Assembly: GCA_019914995.1 (NCBI GenBank)
Contig: CM034136.1
Location: 3,735,270 to 3,799,269 of the forward strand
Origin: Acanthochlamys bracteata
Lineage: Eukaryota > Streptophyta > Magnoliopsida > Pandanales > Velloziaceae
Direction: 5' to 3'
Length of the DNA: 64,000 nucleotides
Below, one piece after another: positions 36,101 through 47,834 of this stretch. The notes below the pieces were generated by a model. That model had not been told where the DNA came from, made no database searches, and saw nothing but the letters and a program-made list of their open reading frames with translations. The first letter of the stretch is position 1; every line of letters starts with the position of its first letter. The translations under genes were made by a program, and so were the position numbers.

Positions 36101-39100
36101 TTAAACTTGTACCACTGAATCTTGGAAGTTCTGGTCCCATATTACATATTGTCTAATTCAGGCTTATATTTATACTAGCTTAAGTTCACTTGAGGTCCAT
36201 GAACTTTTTGTTTCTTCACTTAGATCCTTATATTTTTTGTTTTGGGAATACTTAAGTATATACGCTATTTAAGGATCACTAAACTATAAGCTTGATGCAA
36301 TCAGGCCAAATTTATTATATGCATTTTCTATTGTCTAATTATGCTTAAAGTTATCATTTGATAAATATTCTTGCTAATTTCAATATCTGTTTTAAATCTA
36401 CTGCTCCACCCTGTCGCCACTGCGAGCATCCATCTCCTTTAGTCCAACTTTATTCCATCCACTGCCATGTACTTTCTCATCCCCTCCAGTACTAAGAATT
36501 ACAGATGTACCACAGTTGCAGACCAGGGCCAACCTCTAGTTCCACTTTTGACAGCTCCATCTCACTGCATATAGTGCTCATTTCCAAACTAGAAACTTCA
36601 TTGGGCTGGTCTTGTTCCTAATTTCTTTGCTGCCACACCACTGCCTAACTTCCATTATGCTATTGCTACTACATCCTGCTTATCACTGTGGAAAGATAGA
36701 GAAACAAAGAGTGTGGCAATAGCAAGGCTAAGGGGCCCCATGGCTAGGGAATTGCCTCTCGAAACGGAGGTTGTAGATTCAACTCTTGGCAATAGTGGCT
36801 TATATTTTATATAAAAACAATAGTAAGGCTCATAAATAAGACCAAAACTAAGTTTTCAGTTATATTCTATCAATATCAGTAAAATGATATTATTAGTCGC
36901 AAAATTGCCTTATCAGCATGTTTATACAACAAAACTCAGAATTTTGATCTGATTGTATTTGTTTTTATAGTTCAATGACTTTTCTGTTCCTAATAAAAGT
37001 TGAAGGACCTGAAGAAAACCAAAAAGCTCAAGGACCTGTAGAAAGCCAAAAAGCTTAAGGACCTTTAGCAGGATTTAAGCCTTTGTACCAAAAGGAAGGC
37101 TGAGACTTTCCTTTTTCTAGATTTTGCATTTTACTTTTAAGTAACTTCTTTAGCTTTTCTACATCTTATGTTTTTCCACCTTGATCGCTCATGAATTTAC
37201 ATCTTTCACCTAAGGGATTGAGTGTTGTGTTCTCATTGACCTGTTTTTCTTGGAATCAGGAAAATGAGACCCAGCAACCTCCAGTAACAGGGGGATCTAT
37301 AGGTGGTTTATCTTTGGTGGATACTACGCGTCAATGCTCTCCAGTTGCAGCAGTGAATTCTACTTCTGGGTCGAACCAGTTGGAAACATCTCCTTCCGCA
37401 ATAATCTCAGATGAAATTAACTCGGTGGTGGAGTGTGGATTTACTACTGGTGAGATTGAACAAAACATGTTAAAAGAATTTCGAGATCTGTAGGCCCATG
37501 TTGTATTTATCTTTGCATCTTTTCACGTCATACATTGAATTACAGTCCACAAGTACTAGCTTGAAAGTCCAGTTAATTTTAATACATATTCCCCTCATAA
37601 AGGTATGCAAATACAGACTTCTAGGATGGGGGTTTTGATAAAATATAGATACAAGACACAGGGATGTTCTATGTTTATGGGAATAGAAAATGTTTTCCAA
37701 CTCTTTTGCTGTTAAGGGCCCTGTTGGAATTTGTTTTCACAATGCTGTTCTGAAATTTAGTTTGAACAGGTTCTGGTAAATCTTCTGGAGATAGTTATGG
37801 TGAAGTTGGGAGTTATGAAATTTGTCTACATGAGATCAACACACTGGACTGGGCAGATCTGGTGGAAGCACCTGCATCACTTGATGTTTCTTCAAGAAAG
37901 GAAGGTAGCAACACCAGTTCAGTAGATTATCTATTGTTATTTTGTTTTTTAACAATCATTTTAACAGTTGCTCTCTTGTAGATGATGCTTTATCTTCTGA
38001 TCAACGGATACAATGGGGCTCGAGTGCACATATTGATGATGTATGCTAAACAACTTTTTCCCAAGATGCTTTGATGTTTGTTATCAATTTAAGGTCGTGG
38101 TAGTGTGTTGTACTCGCAGCCTTCATTGTCGTTTCACCTAATAAACATGGGATGCCATTAGTATGCCTCCTGTAAAGCATGAAATACTGAACTAATGTTG
38201 CCGACCTATAGTTCTGTGTTTGCATGCTTTTAGATAATCGACTTTTGTCTGTAATACAGAGTATGTGGATCGAAATATATTGTCCATATTAAAAAACATG
38301 TCTTCCTGAAAATTAAATAATTTATTTGGAATCTTCACAATTTGTCATTTGAGTAAATTGTAGAAATCTTTCAATCTCCAAGAGGATGGCATACTGTGTG
38401 AAACCTGAAAGTCTGCAATTATTTTACACCTTATGAAGCAGCATGCTTGAAGCTTAAAAAGTTTTATTTGTGAAGCAGGTATCTTGTTTTGTCTCCAATC
38501 AGATGGCTGTGGGTGAATCTTCCTCTGAACGTTTGCTGTGTACAAGTATTGAAAATGATATCAATTCTGCAAATCAACCAACTGGTCACTATGCTGGAGA
38601 TCAGCGTAACATCCCATCACTGTCCAGCAATGGGCATCCAAAATCTATAGTTAGCAACTTTGGACTGAATTCTATGAGCTATAAGAAGGATGACTACAAT
38701 CCTACCAATGATATCATTCCAGGTCAGAGTAATATTGGACCATTATCCATTAGCTCCGTTGGTAACCTGCATCTGGAGAACTTCAATGCAAATAATGACC
38801 ATTTGTTGCCTGAGGACACTATATTTACCATCACGGAAATTTCACCTTCATGGGCTAGTTCATCGGAACAAACCAAGGTCTATACTTATAAGTTTGGTTT
38901 TGAATTCTTGTTTATTCTCTATATGTAATTTTTCACCATTTGCATTACACTTCTTTTGTCGTTGGGACATTTTTTGTAGTTTGTTATTTGTACCAGAAAA
39001 CTTCATATGGAGCATGCATAGTTGTAATGAGAATGTAATCCTCATATGAAATTACCACGGCTGTCCTTAGGTCATGTTTCAAATATACAAAATAATTTTA

Positions 39101-42100
39101 TCCTGAGACTGAAATTTGCAATTAACTTTTGAGTAAAAAGATTATAATGCTATTAACAAATAAGTTCATCAACGTCTGTTGTCCATTTTATAGAGAATTA
39201 TAGGTTTCTATACAATACTAGAATTAGGTGATGCTGAGAAGCTAGAATTCTATCCTTATATAGGTCAAATGTGTCTTGGGAAACAAGTAGGAGGAACAGT
39301 CATTGAGGTTTGGCGTTCTTGTACTGATTTTTAAGTGGAACGGCATAGGTCTTATTACTTTTTGTTCTTTGTTTTGGTCATTGTGACGCATGATGGACCC
39401 AATTTTGGTTGCTTAGTCTGAGCGCACAGAATGCTCATAATGGGATAGTTGAGCCTTGGGGTGCAATGATGCAGCAAGCTGGAATTAATTACATCACCAC
39501 CATTGAAACATGTATTCTATTTCTATATTCCCGTTTCTAATATGATTTAGAGGGAATTGCTATTTTGGGAGGATTGTTTTATAGCTAATTACAATGGGTA
39601 AACCTGATACGATTTTGTTTCTTCGTTGATGCTTTGATCTAAACAAATAGAGCATTTTACTGCATTTTGCTTTTAGACTTTCGCCTAAAAGATTTCTAGG
39701 ACAAATTGAGTGCAGCTTGAGATTCTTCTGATGAAGTTCGGAAAAAGTTGATCTACGTAAGAGCTAATTCTGAGTGATACAGGCTGTTAACCAGTATTTT
39801 AAATGGTGCAATTGGGAAATCTCTACAAATTGGTTAATTACCTATGCATGCACAGTGAGGATACTCTACAAAAGGGACAATATTATGATACATTTCAATT
39901 TTGACTTCGTCTACAAAGCTTGTTTAGGTTGAAGTACATTTACATCAATTTTTTCTTTTCAGCAACATCATGTTCAATATTTGAGCAAATTTTGCAGGTT
40001 GTCATTGTTGGTTACTTCCATGAATCCGCTAAGCATCTTATGGGGTCAAATATTTACTGCATCTTTGGTGGAGAATGTGTTGCCACAGTGATGGTTCAGG
40101 TTGGAGTGTACCGTTGTATGGCTTCACCTCATACTCCTGGCCCGGTGAATGTTTATTTGACTATAGATGGCCATACACCAATAAGCCAGGTTCTTAGTTT
40201 TCCTTGTCGCTTTACACCATCTAATAACTTGAGTGATGGGGCAGTTGCATCTTCATCGGATTTACGTAATGATAAAGCAAAAGAACATCAAACACAGGCA
40301 AGACTTGCTTATTTACTATTTTCTACAACCAACAATGTTTCCCTTCTATCTAGTAAAGTTACACCAGCCTATTTGAGGGAAGCAAAACGATTTGCATCTG
40401 TAGCCTCTTCCTTGATAGAGAAAGAATGGATGTCATTTCTCAAGCCCAATGCTAAAAGGATAACATCTCTTCCAGCTCATGATGATTTGTTTGAGCTTTC
40501 GTTGAAAAGTAAGTTGCAAGAATGGCTTTTAGCGAAGGTATTAGAAGGACATAAAACAACTCCTCATGACAGTCAAGGCCAAGGAGTCATCCATCTTTGT
40601 GCTATGCTTGATTATACATGGGCAGTTAGCTTATTTAAGTTGTCTGGCATGTCATTAGATTTCCGGGATGCTTTTGGTTGGACAGCTCTACATTGGGCTG
40701 CATTCTGCGGAAGGTATAAATTTACTCTTTATTTTACTTTTCCTCTAGCCTCTCATCAAGTCGCACCAGTAATAGCTTACTAGAATCATAAAGTATGGCT
40801 CAAACGGTGGTTACGTTTTCCTACTTTTATTTACTGGCTTACAAGAAATCTTAATTACATAGTCTGCTTGCATATTTTGAAAAGGTTTAATGTTGTTGAG
40901 CATCATGCTTGAAATGTTTTAATGTGAAAGTTTGTCTGACAAGGATAAAGTATTTACTATTCAAAATCAATGTTGAGTTCAAAGGTCCGTGATGATTTCT
41001 TCCCGTTCCATGACCTTTTGGATTATAGATTAAACATCACCCAACATATTAGTTTAGGGCTTGAGAGATTTGGTGCTATTTTAACTTGTATCCTAAAAGC
41101 CCAGCAGTTGCATTTATAGTAGAGTTAAGCTCTTTTTTGGACAAGCATCCTTGATCTTATTTGACGAATACTTTCTTCAAATTAGTATATGACATCTGTT
41201 GAAGTCGGAAAGAGAACAAGGCAAAGAAGAAAGATTTGTCAACTTTACTGTATAGATAAGGACCATTCTGGTTGATGATCTCTTTTAAATCGGTGGCTCA
41301 TGGTTGAGTGTTCTCATCTGACATTTACATAGTGTATTATCAAAAAGGATTGAGCTGTAATGTGGATGTCATGGATTTCTTCAAATGGTCATGTCATCAG
41401 ACAAGATCTTTTGACTCTTTCTGCTAGCTGTCTCTCTTTCAGTACTGTCTGATTATTTTCTTACTCTTCCTGATGATAAGGATTGCTGGTGCAGCTTGTT
41501 TTGTTTTTTTCCATTTAGATCATTAATATGTATTAAGTAGGTCAGTATAGATGCATCATAAAGTAGGTCAGTATGTTGGTACGGTTTTGGATCCATTTGG
41601 TTAAGGTACATGCCAGCACCTAGTAAGCACACCTGTAGATTGGAACATTGTGTGAGAGATTTGTTGCATAGTTTAGACTACTTGGATTTAAATTTGGATA
41701 GACTATCATTTCTATAATCTTATATGAATATAACCGAATCATAGGAAGTCGCACTGACAGAAAAAAGGCTTCAACCAACTCAATATGTTGTTTATAAGTT
41801 GCATAAATGAAGTTGACAAAAATCGTTTGTCATGCCATAATCGTTGCCCCTATAGAAGATAAAATATTTTTATATACTGGGTATCACTCTGAATAGCTGC
41901 ACAATATAGACTTCCTATCTTGCAGTCCATGCTGAGATAACCTAGCGCTTTAACACCTCCCTCCCTTGCCCTTGTAAGAGTTTACTGGTTCGAGTCTCCA
42001 CACCTGCGATATCTGCTGCTTGAATATTGTTTGACCACCCCCAAAAACAAGGAGAACATAGAAAAAAGGGAAGAACAAAAGATTAAATGACACAGTTTGT

Positions 42101-43939
42101 AGTAGATTACCACATTATTATTGTCATAGTATAACTGTTTCAGGACTTCTAGATCTGTATCAATCTTGTATACTTATGTTTCCTTGAATAGCCAGCAGTT
42201 TAGAAGGTTGATGTCATTGCTTTGGTCTGCAAGATGATATACTTCTTGTCAAACAACAAACTTTTTCCTTGAAGTATTGTTTTTAAGAATCTATTCTTTT
42301 AAAGATCAGGAAACAATGTGTTGATCTGTCTCTGTGATTGCAGAGAGAAAATGGTTGCAGCCCTTTTATCTGCTGGTGCAAATCCCAGCTTGGTCACAGA
42401 TCCTACTCCAGAATTTCCTGGAGGGTGCATTGCAGCTGATCTAGCATCACAACAAGGACATGAAGGATTAGCTGCATATCTTGCAGAAAAAGGCTTGGAT
42501 GCACATTTCCGAGCTATGACGTTGTCAGGAAACATTAGTGGACCTGTGCCACCTGACAGAGGGTTCGAAGCGATGTCTGGAAGTTTGCAACCTCAACATC
42601 TTACTGAGCAAGAACTGTGTTTGAAAGAGTCGTTGGCAGCTTACCGCAATGCAGCTGATGCAGCAGGTCGTATTCAAGCCGCGTTCAGGGAGCGTTATCT
42701 TAAGTTACAAACCAGAGAAGTTCAATTGATCAGCCCTGAGATTGAAGCAGCCAACATAGTTGCAGCTTTGACGATCCAACATGCTTTTCGTAATTACAAT
42801 AGGCGAAAAATGATGAGGGCTGCTGCACAAATACAAGGTCATTTTAGAACCTGGAAAGCCAGAAAGGATTTTCTTAACATGCGAAGACAAGCAATCAAAA
42901 TTCAAGTAAGTATATAGACAATGCTGTGCTTTTTATCTGGGCGGCATCAAAATTTCACTTCTTCCTTTGCTTTGGTTGGTGCTTTCACTTCTAGTTTCAT
43001 CCATTCGACCTTATATTCTTTTACTGTGAGGTCATCCATCTTTCTATACCCTGTTGACTATTCACAAGTCGCAAAATGGAGCAACACTTGGCAAATTTCT
43101 TATTCGAATAATAGAATCAAGATCTCGAACAACTCTAAATCCTTTTTGCCTTTCTTATTGTCACGTTGTTATGATCATTTCTTTATTATGTTTCTAGGCG
43201 GCATTCCGGGGTCACCTTGTTAGAAAGCAGTACTGCAAAATCATTTGGTCTGTTGGTGTACTTGAAAAGGCTGTTTTGCGTTGGCGTTTGAAAAGAAAAG
43301 GTTTGCGTGGCATTCAAAGTGGACAGATTGAAGCAATGAGGACAGATAAGGAGGAAGAGAATAGCGTGGAGGAAGAATTCTACAGGATTAGTCGGGAGCA
43401 AGCTGAAGATCGTGTCAAAAGATCAGTTATACGTGTCCAGGCCATGTTCCGTTCATATCGTGCTCAGCAAGAGTACAGAAGAATGAAGATGGCCTATGAG
43501 AAGGCCAAGGTAATGGACTTTTTGATGAGACAGACTTAACCATACACTTCACCTATCCTATTATCATACATTTGCAAGTTTTTTGTTTAAGTAATTGGAG
43601 GAAGTTTTTAAGAATTTCCTTCCACATTTATTTAAATTTCTAATTTTCATAATAGTCTTTTGGCAAGTAAATTTACATAGTCATGAGAAATTTAAAACCA
43701 TTAATTAAGCAGCGTAACTGATCTTACTGAATTGTCAGATTTGTTTGTTCATCTTCTTCATTTCTGGTTTTTTCTAGGGTTCAAGAATCTATTGATTTTG
43801 CCTTCATCAGTCTTTGATATTTAACCCTGCTTATTATGTAGAAAGCCATACTGGAGAGAGGCCTATTCACAAAATTCTGATATTTGTTTGCTTGGTGATG
43901 CAGTTGGAGTTCGATGAGCTTGTTGATCAAGCCCTGTAA
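29627..43939 (+). CDS. CAMTA5: Calmodulin-binding transcription activator, CAMTA5/6-like
   Basis: Thirteen coding exons: 29627-29690, 30743-30868, 31749-31864, 34453-34541, 35380-35425, 37260-37449, 37770-37904, 37982-38040, 38479-38877 (an alternative in-frame acceptor gives 38503), 39998-40713, 42344-42905, 43198-43509 and 43904-43939. Frame is kept throughout, giving 949 residues, close to Arabidopsis CAMTA5. Order of domains: CG-1 DNA-binding domain in exons 2-5 (RWLRPNE, LFDRKMLRNFRKDGHNWKKK, RIHVYYA, RRCYWLLDK, VLVHYR); an acidic linker with LDWADLVE; TIG at about 405-490 (VVIVGYFHES); ankyrin repeats at about 590-700 (GWTALHWAAFCGR, LLSAGANPSL); IQ motifs (IQHAFRNYNRRK, IQGHFRTWKARK, IQAAFRGHLVRKQY); a basic CaM-binding helix (VGVLEKAVLRWRLKRKG); and a late IQ-like VQAMFRSYRAQQEY. 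Nuclear Ca2+/CaM-linked regulator of CGCG-box genes in cold and defence responses (family knowledge). Confidence 0.95.
32079..32106. repeat. TA dinucleotide microsatellite in CAMTA intron 3
   Basis: An uninterrupted TA run of about 28 bp in intron 3, about 130 bp before the long-TIR transposon. Confidence 0.9.
32232..33636. mobile_element. Non-autonomous long-TIR (Mutator-like) transposon in CAMTA intron 3
   Basis: The first 290 bp or so and the last 290 bp or so are imperfect inverted repeats of each other. Left-end strings TTTCTGTGGTCTACCAAAG, GTTGACCAGTCAAAAC, CCTGTGGTTTTAG and GGACCAAAT correspond in order to the reverse complement of the right end (TCTCTGTGGTTTATTAAAG, GTTGACTAGCCAAAAC, CTTGTGGT-type and GGACCAAAA). 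The 800-bp core is AT-rich with no transposase. Long TIRs carrying GGTCCCTGTGGTTT-type strings are typical of plant MULEs. I did not find a clear 9-bp target-site duplication. Confidence 0.65.
34080..34310. mobile_element. Decayed non-autonomous element with GAACCGG/CCAGTT-type repeats, CAMTA intron 3
   Basis: A GC-richer block with repeated inverted strings (CTTGAACTGGCCAGTTCTTGG, CTAGGAGCCAGTTCCTGG, ACTGGTAGAATTGGCTGGTCC) near the end of intron 3. This looks like the subterminal region of a hAT-like non-autonomous element. Boundaries are not resolved and no coding was seen. Confidence 0.35.
34695..35166. mobile_element. Non-autonomous element in CAMTA intron 4
   Basis: Left side CCCAACTCAACCTGAACCTAG and right side strings GGTTGGATTTGGGTCAGG and CAGGTTGGGTTTGGGTT are inverted counterparts enclosing AT-rich DNA. 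Such CAACCTGAACC/GGTTCAGGTTG ends are common in plant hAT-like non-autonomous elements. No transposase frame is present. Confidence 0.4.
36160..37086. mobile_element. Degraded TIR element in CAMTA intron 5
   Basis: Left end AGGCTTATATTTATACTAGC followed by GAGGTCCATGAACTTTTTG corresponds to the reverse complement of the right end (AAGGCTTAAATCCTGCTAAA, then AGGTCCTTGAGCTTTTTGG). The right end also has a tandem of CAAAAAGCTCAAGGACCT / CAAAAAGCTTAAGGACCT. A tRNA-like SINE-type segment (about 36725-36800) appears nested inside. Confidence 0.45.
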
Positions 43940-43944
43940 TCTGA

Positions 43945-46650
43945 CCATCTCTTTCGATATTATTGACTGGATTGGCCCATTAGTGAGGAGTTGTACAGTA
44001 GCCTCTTAGATATATATAAGTGTCTATTCACTCGTCTGCTATTGTATATGTAGTGGTTTCTGTATATTTCTAACCGTGCTTGATAAATTTGGGAATTTTG
44101 AGTTGTGGATGTAAAGAGCAAGATCCTGGAATAAATGTTATCATGCTCAGACTGTTAAAAGCTGAAATTCTGCCCGACTCTTATCGACTAATGAAAAGCG
44201 TACCCAAGAGCTAAATTAAGATCGAGGATTCGGATCCAACTCCTGATGTCTGTAATTTCATTATGGATACTGTATATAAGTATATATCAAGTGCAAACAT
44301 TGTGCTAAATATGACAAAAGTTGTGCTATGGTTTTTTGTCAACATGTTTGTGGTTAGTTGATTCTCACTGCTTGTTGGTAAATGCTGCACTTTGACAGGA
44401 CCCTCTGTTAATGCGTATTGCTGTTGCATTTCATACTAGCATCGACTCGTATATATTATAATATATACGAACGGATATTTTTGTCGTTGACAACTTCTTA
44501 TTGAAATTGTAGATAAGATATGACTTTTATGTTTTTCCATTGATCAAAAATGAATTCTAGACTTTCTTAAATGGTTTGGCGTCTAGGACACTGGTTGAGG
44601 GTTAAATTTTATTAGCACTGCTTTTTACAATGCGAATTCAGGCTCCACTTGGAATTGTGTTTGGAGAAGAACTTTTAGGTTTAGAGAAGCGTTGTTGTAA
44701 TTTTACTGTTCGCTATATTTTGAAACAACGATTGGATACTTCACTATAAATGAGAAGCACTTCTACAAGTAAGATTGACTAAAAAGTCAGATATGGCTAA
44801 ATTTTAAATTTAGAGCTTTTCAGTCAAAATTGCTGTTTATATATTTTTGCTTAAAAAAACGACCGTTGAACTTTTAATCAAAATTATTTTTTAATTCTAT
44901 TTGAATAAATTTTACTGTTTAAAATTTTTTCAAAAAAAAAATATATATTCGGCTAAACTTGTGCTTATAAATAAAAAATATATAATAACTAAAATATTCT
45001 TAGCTATATAATAAACGAGTATTGTTAAATTTCTAAATATTTAAGTATTATCTAATTTTAAAAAAAATTAATTTTATAATATTTTAAGATTATTTTGATT
45101 ACTATTTTTTATATTAATATTTATAAACCTATTAATAAATATATTATTATTATTTATTAATTTATAATATATTTTTTAAATTAAAATATATAAATATGCT
45201 ATTATTGAATATAATAATAATTAAAATAATGATAGAAATGAATAAATATATAGTAATATATTAATAATTTTAAGCACACTTTTAATTAAAGATAATACAT
45301 TCATACATCTAACAGTTCAGCAATCATATATAGAAGAAAATACAATTACAACTTTTTTTTTTAAGATCTTGCCATAGGTCACTAACAAATTTGGTTATTA
45401 TTTTTCATGTGTACTCATATATGTCACACTTAAACATAAAATTTTCAAATATAATGGCGCACAAGAATTCATTATTAAAGTCATTCTAACAATTGGAATA
45501 TATTTTTCGTTAACTTTACATTTCAACCTTCCTAAGCAACAATAGTTGTACCTCTTGTAATGCTCTAAACTTATAATATTGTGAGAATTTCAGTATATTA
45601 CACGCAATTATGCATCACATCTAAACAGATGGATCAATGTAAGGTGTGGTGAAAGAGATGCTAAAAGCATATAAGCTCCATGTTCCTCAAAAAAAAAAAA
45701 AAAACTTCAGCTGAAACTAATCGAATGCATTTTGCAAAATATACAATACTAAAATATATGGGTTCACCCTCTTTGTACCAATGCAAACTAATACATGTCA
45801 TACAAATGCATCAACAACTCTAAAAATTAAGAAAAAGCTAAAAGGTATTATGTATGTTACATTTTAGCGAATTAAGAATCAAACAACAAACCTCCAACAT
45901 ATATGTTACATTTTAGCGAATTTCGAATCAAACAACAAACCTCCAACATATATCTTTGAATGTGGTAACTTTACTGTCTCACACAACACAAATAGAAAGA
46001 AGAAAAATATCAAGTTGTCTACGAGAAACATGAGAGTAACTTTTGAATTCACTGTTTTAATAATCAAACAACATTCCAATTGTCAACTGCAACAAATGTT
46101 CAATTAGATTATTCATAACTCTTTGCAAAAACTAAAAAAGAAAAGAAAATCTATTCTTAACAAGCTCCAGAGCTGTTACTCTATGATGTAGTAGCGACTG
46201 TGAGTTGTTCCTCTATCAAAATATTTGTAGTTGTGAACATTCACTTATTGAGACCTCATTATATAGATATAGAGCTGCCAAGAAAACATCAGTTGAGGAA
46301 CTATCATATCGGTTGAGATCAATGCATTAACACCATACCAACATTAACTAGTCCTAAACAAACTATAGTGTCTTACAAAGAGATAAAGCCCAATTTTGAG
46401 GAGGAGAAAATCACAATCCGAGAGGTGTGTACAAAACCATCGAAGGAAGAAACTATAATGCCTTTCTTTCAGTTTAAATTTTCAGTAGAAAAAATTGCTA
46501 TAGACTTATGTCTGAACCAGATGCAGTAATAGATCCAAGTCATTCAGTTATTCAAAAGCCATTTCAATTCTATAGCATTTATCAAACTAAAATGTCGTAG
46601 ATATTCTAACAACTGATGAGAAACATACGTTAAAATAATTATTGGTAACC
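43945..46650. other. CAMTA 3' flank and AT-rich intergenic DNA, no supported gene
   Basis: The CAMTA 3' UTR probably ends near 44100-44150. The rest is AT-rich and contains a 49-bp tandem duplication (45853-45950). Frames such as 44211-44429 are unsupported. Sequence around 46130-46500 is somewhat less AT-rich and could belong to the 3' side of the minus-strand unit at 46.7-47.8 kb, but I cannot define exons there. Confidence 0.45.
45853..45950. repeat. 49-bp tandem duplication
   Basis: Two adjacent copies beginning TATGTTACATTTTAGCGAAT and ending CAAACCTCCAACATA (45853-45901 and 45902-45950). They differ only at a few bases around AATTAAGAA versus AATTTCGAA. Confidence 0.9.
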
Positions 46651-46719
46651 AAACATCTAACAAAATAGATAATAATATGCATAAGGAAGAAGTATGAGAA
46701 GATGAAGCAGCGCAGCAAC

Positions 46720-46980
46720 TTTCGCAACAGCAGTAGTAGCAGAAATAATTTGATGAGCTCTATCTTGCAGACGAATAAAGTCCCCTATGACTACAAACAA
46801 CTGAAGAAAATAAATAAACATGTAACAGTAGCATTTGAGAATCCAGATAACAACAACAACAAAAAGGGAAAGGAAATTTACTTTTGGATGATGACCAATG
46901 AAATCATCCAGTTTCCTATAATGTTTCTTGTCGTCATGCCAATGTAGAGGAGCAAGCATTTTTGCAAGTCTTTTTGTCAA
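46720..46980 (-). pseudogene. Two-exon coding fragment of unrecognised plant family
   Basis: Exon A (46980-46882) begins after a TATATGTAG acceptor and gives 33 codons including MLAPLHWHDDKKHYRKLDDF and FIGHHPK, followed by a GTAAATTT donor. Exon B begins at 46800 after a TTTTCTTCAG acceptor and gives LFVVIGDFIRLQDRAHQII then SATTAVAKVAA. Both are phase 0, so the joined frame is coherent and looks like real protein. After AVAKVAA the current frame turns hydrophobic (LLHLLILLPY) and stops. A one-base shift would give a Ser/Ala-rich stretch (ASSSHTSSL), so a frameshift is likely. The segment resembles, from memory only, the conserved C-terminal domain of a plant unknown-function family (possibly DUF7725). 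It could be a gene fragment or pseudogene rather than a functional gene. Confidence 0.4.
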
Positions 46981-46990
46981 CTACATATAA

Positions 46991-47117
46991 GATGAGCAGT
47001 GTTCTTTGGAGCCTTCATAGTAACAAAGATCTCGTCTTCTTATTCATGATAGCTGACATGTATAAGAAGAGAGTAGATCTTTGCTACTATGAAGTCTCCA
47101 AAGAACACTGCATCATC
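46991..47117 (-). ncRNA. Long near-perfect hairpin, candidate microRNA precursor
   Basis: Two arms of about 50 bp are inverted copies. One arm starts GATGAGCAGTGTTCTTTGGA (46991) and continues through GCCTTCATAGTAACAAAGAT. The other, read in reverse complement from 47117, starts GATGATGCAGTGTTCTTTGG and continues AGACTTCATAGTAGCAAAGA. Only a few mismatches and small bulges occur, and the loop is about 20 nt. Size and shape fit a plant MIRNA foldback. On the minus strand it lies at the 3' end of an intron, 10 bp before the acceptor of exon A and downstream of a promoter-like exon at 47.57-47.8 kb, so minus-strand transcription is likely. I do not recognise the arm as any conserved miRNA. A short foldback transposon is the alternative. 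Confidence 0.45.
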
Positions 47118-47570
47118 AGCAAATCATCCAAGTATCCAACTTATTTACCCATGAAAAATTTTCTAAAACTGTACATCACATATGTTCTTTAAGCTCAGTA
47201 AAATAGTTTGTCATGTTAAAGTTCTACATTACATAGCGATGTTGAGTTAGAAGATTTAATTTGAGCACGAGAAGTTAGAATTTTCTACGATAATTATTAT
47301 AATATTTGTATAATTGTTCATGCATGAAGAATAAGACAAAAGAAACTTATCCAATTTGGCCGGAAAGGAATTGGAGGAAGAAAATTTAAACACCTTCGAG
47401 ACGCAAACAATTAAAACAGAGTTAGAGGAAAGACGATAACATATCAATTAGCACGTCGGTGACCGAAAATCAAATAAATTCCATCGGTCCGTAATGCAAT
47501 CTTTAAAAATAGACTCAATTGACGAAGGAAAATCACAATCAAAGTAAGGAGACAAATATTAGGTGCTTAC

Positions 47571-47830
47571 CGCAGTCGAAAGTCCGACGAAAATCTAATT
47601 CTACTCCTGCGCGGTGAAAGCTAATGAAAAGGCGACGGCGACGGACGGATAGAAGGAAGGTAGAATCTAGAGGCAAAGGAGAGATGATCATCGCTGGAGA
47701 AGAAACTTGTACGCCGGCGGATCACCGTGTTCAAAGAGGAGCGGATGGGTGGCTGCGTTCGGGAGAGTAATGAGAAGGAAAAGAAAATGAAAGAGTTGGA
47801 GAAGGCTGGAATTAGGATAATTTATATACT
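47571..47830 (-). promoter_or_regulatory. Promoter and first exon of a minus-strand transcript
   Basis: TATATAAA on the minus strand (forward 47821-47828) lies about 30 bp before a GC-rich block that ends at a consensus donor (G|GTAAGC, exon end 47571). An ATG at 47691 opens a frame of about 40 codons (MIISPLPLDSTFLLSVRRRR...) to that donor without a stop. It could be a 5' UTR with an incidental frame or a true first coding exon. It is the only plausible promoter for the hairpin and the exons at 46.7-46.98 kb. Confidence 0.5.
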
Positions 47831-47834
47831 ACTG

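Noticed and set aside
41930..42005. tRNA gene suspected from GGTTCGAGTCTCC
   Set aside because: Only the B-box-like part is good. There is no matching acceptor stem or anticodon arm, so at most an old SINE fragment.
46962..47192. 76-codon plus-strand frame across the hairpin
   Set aside because: It simply reads through both hairpin arms and has no family. Promoter and splice signals point to the minus strand.
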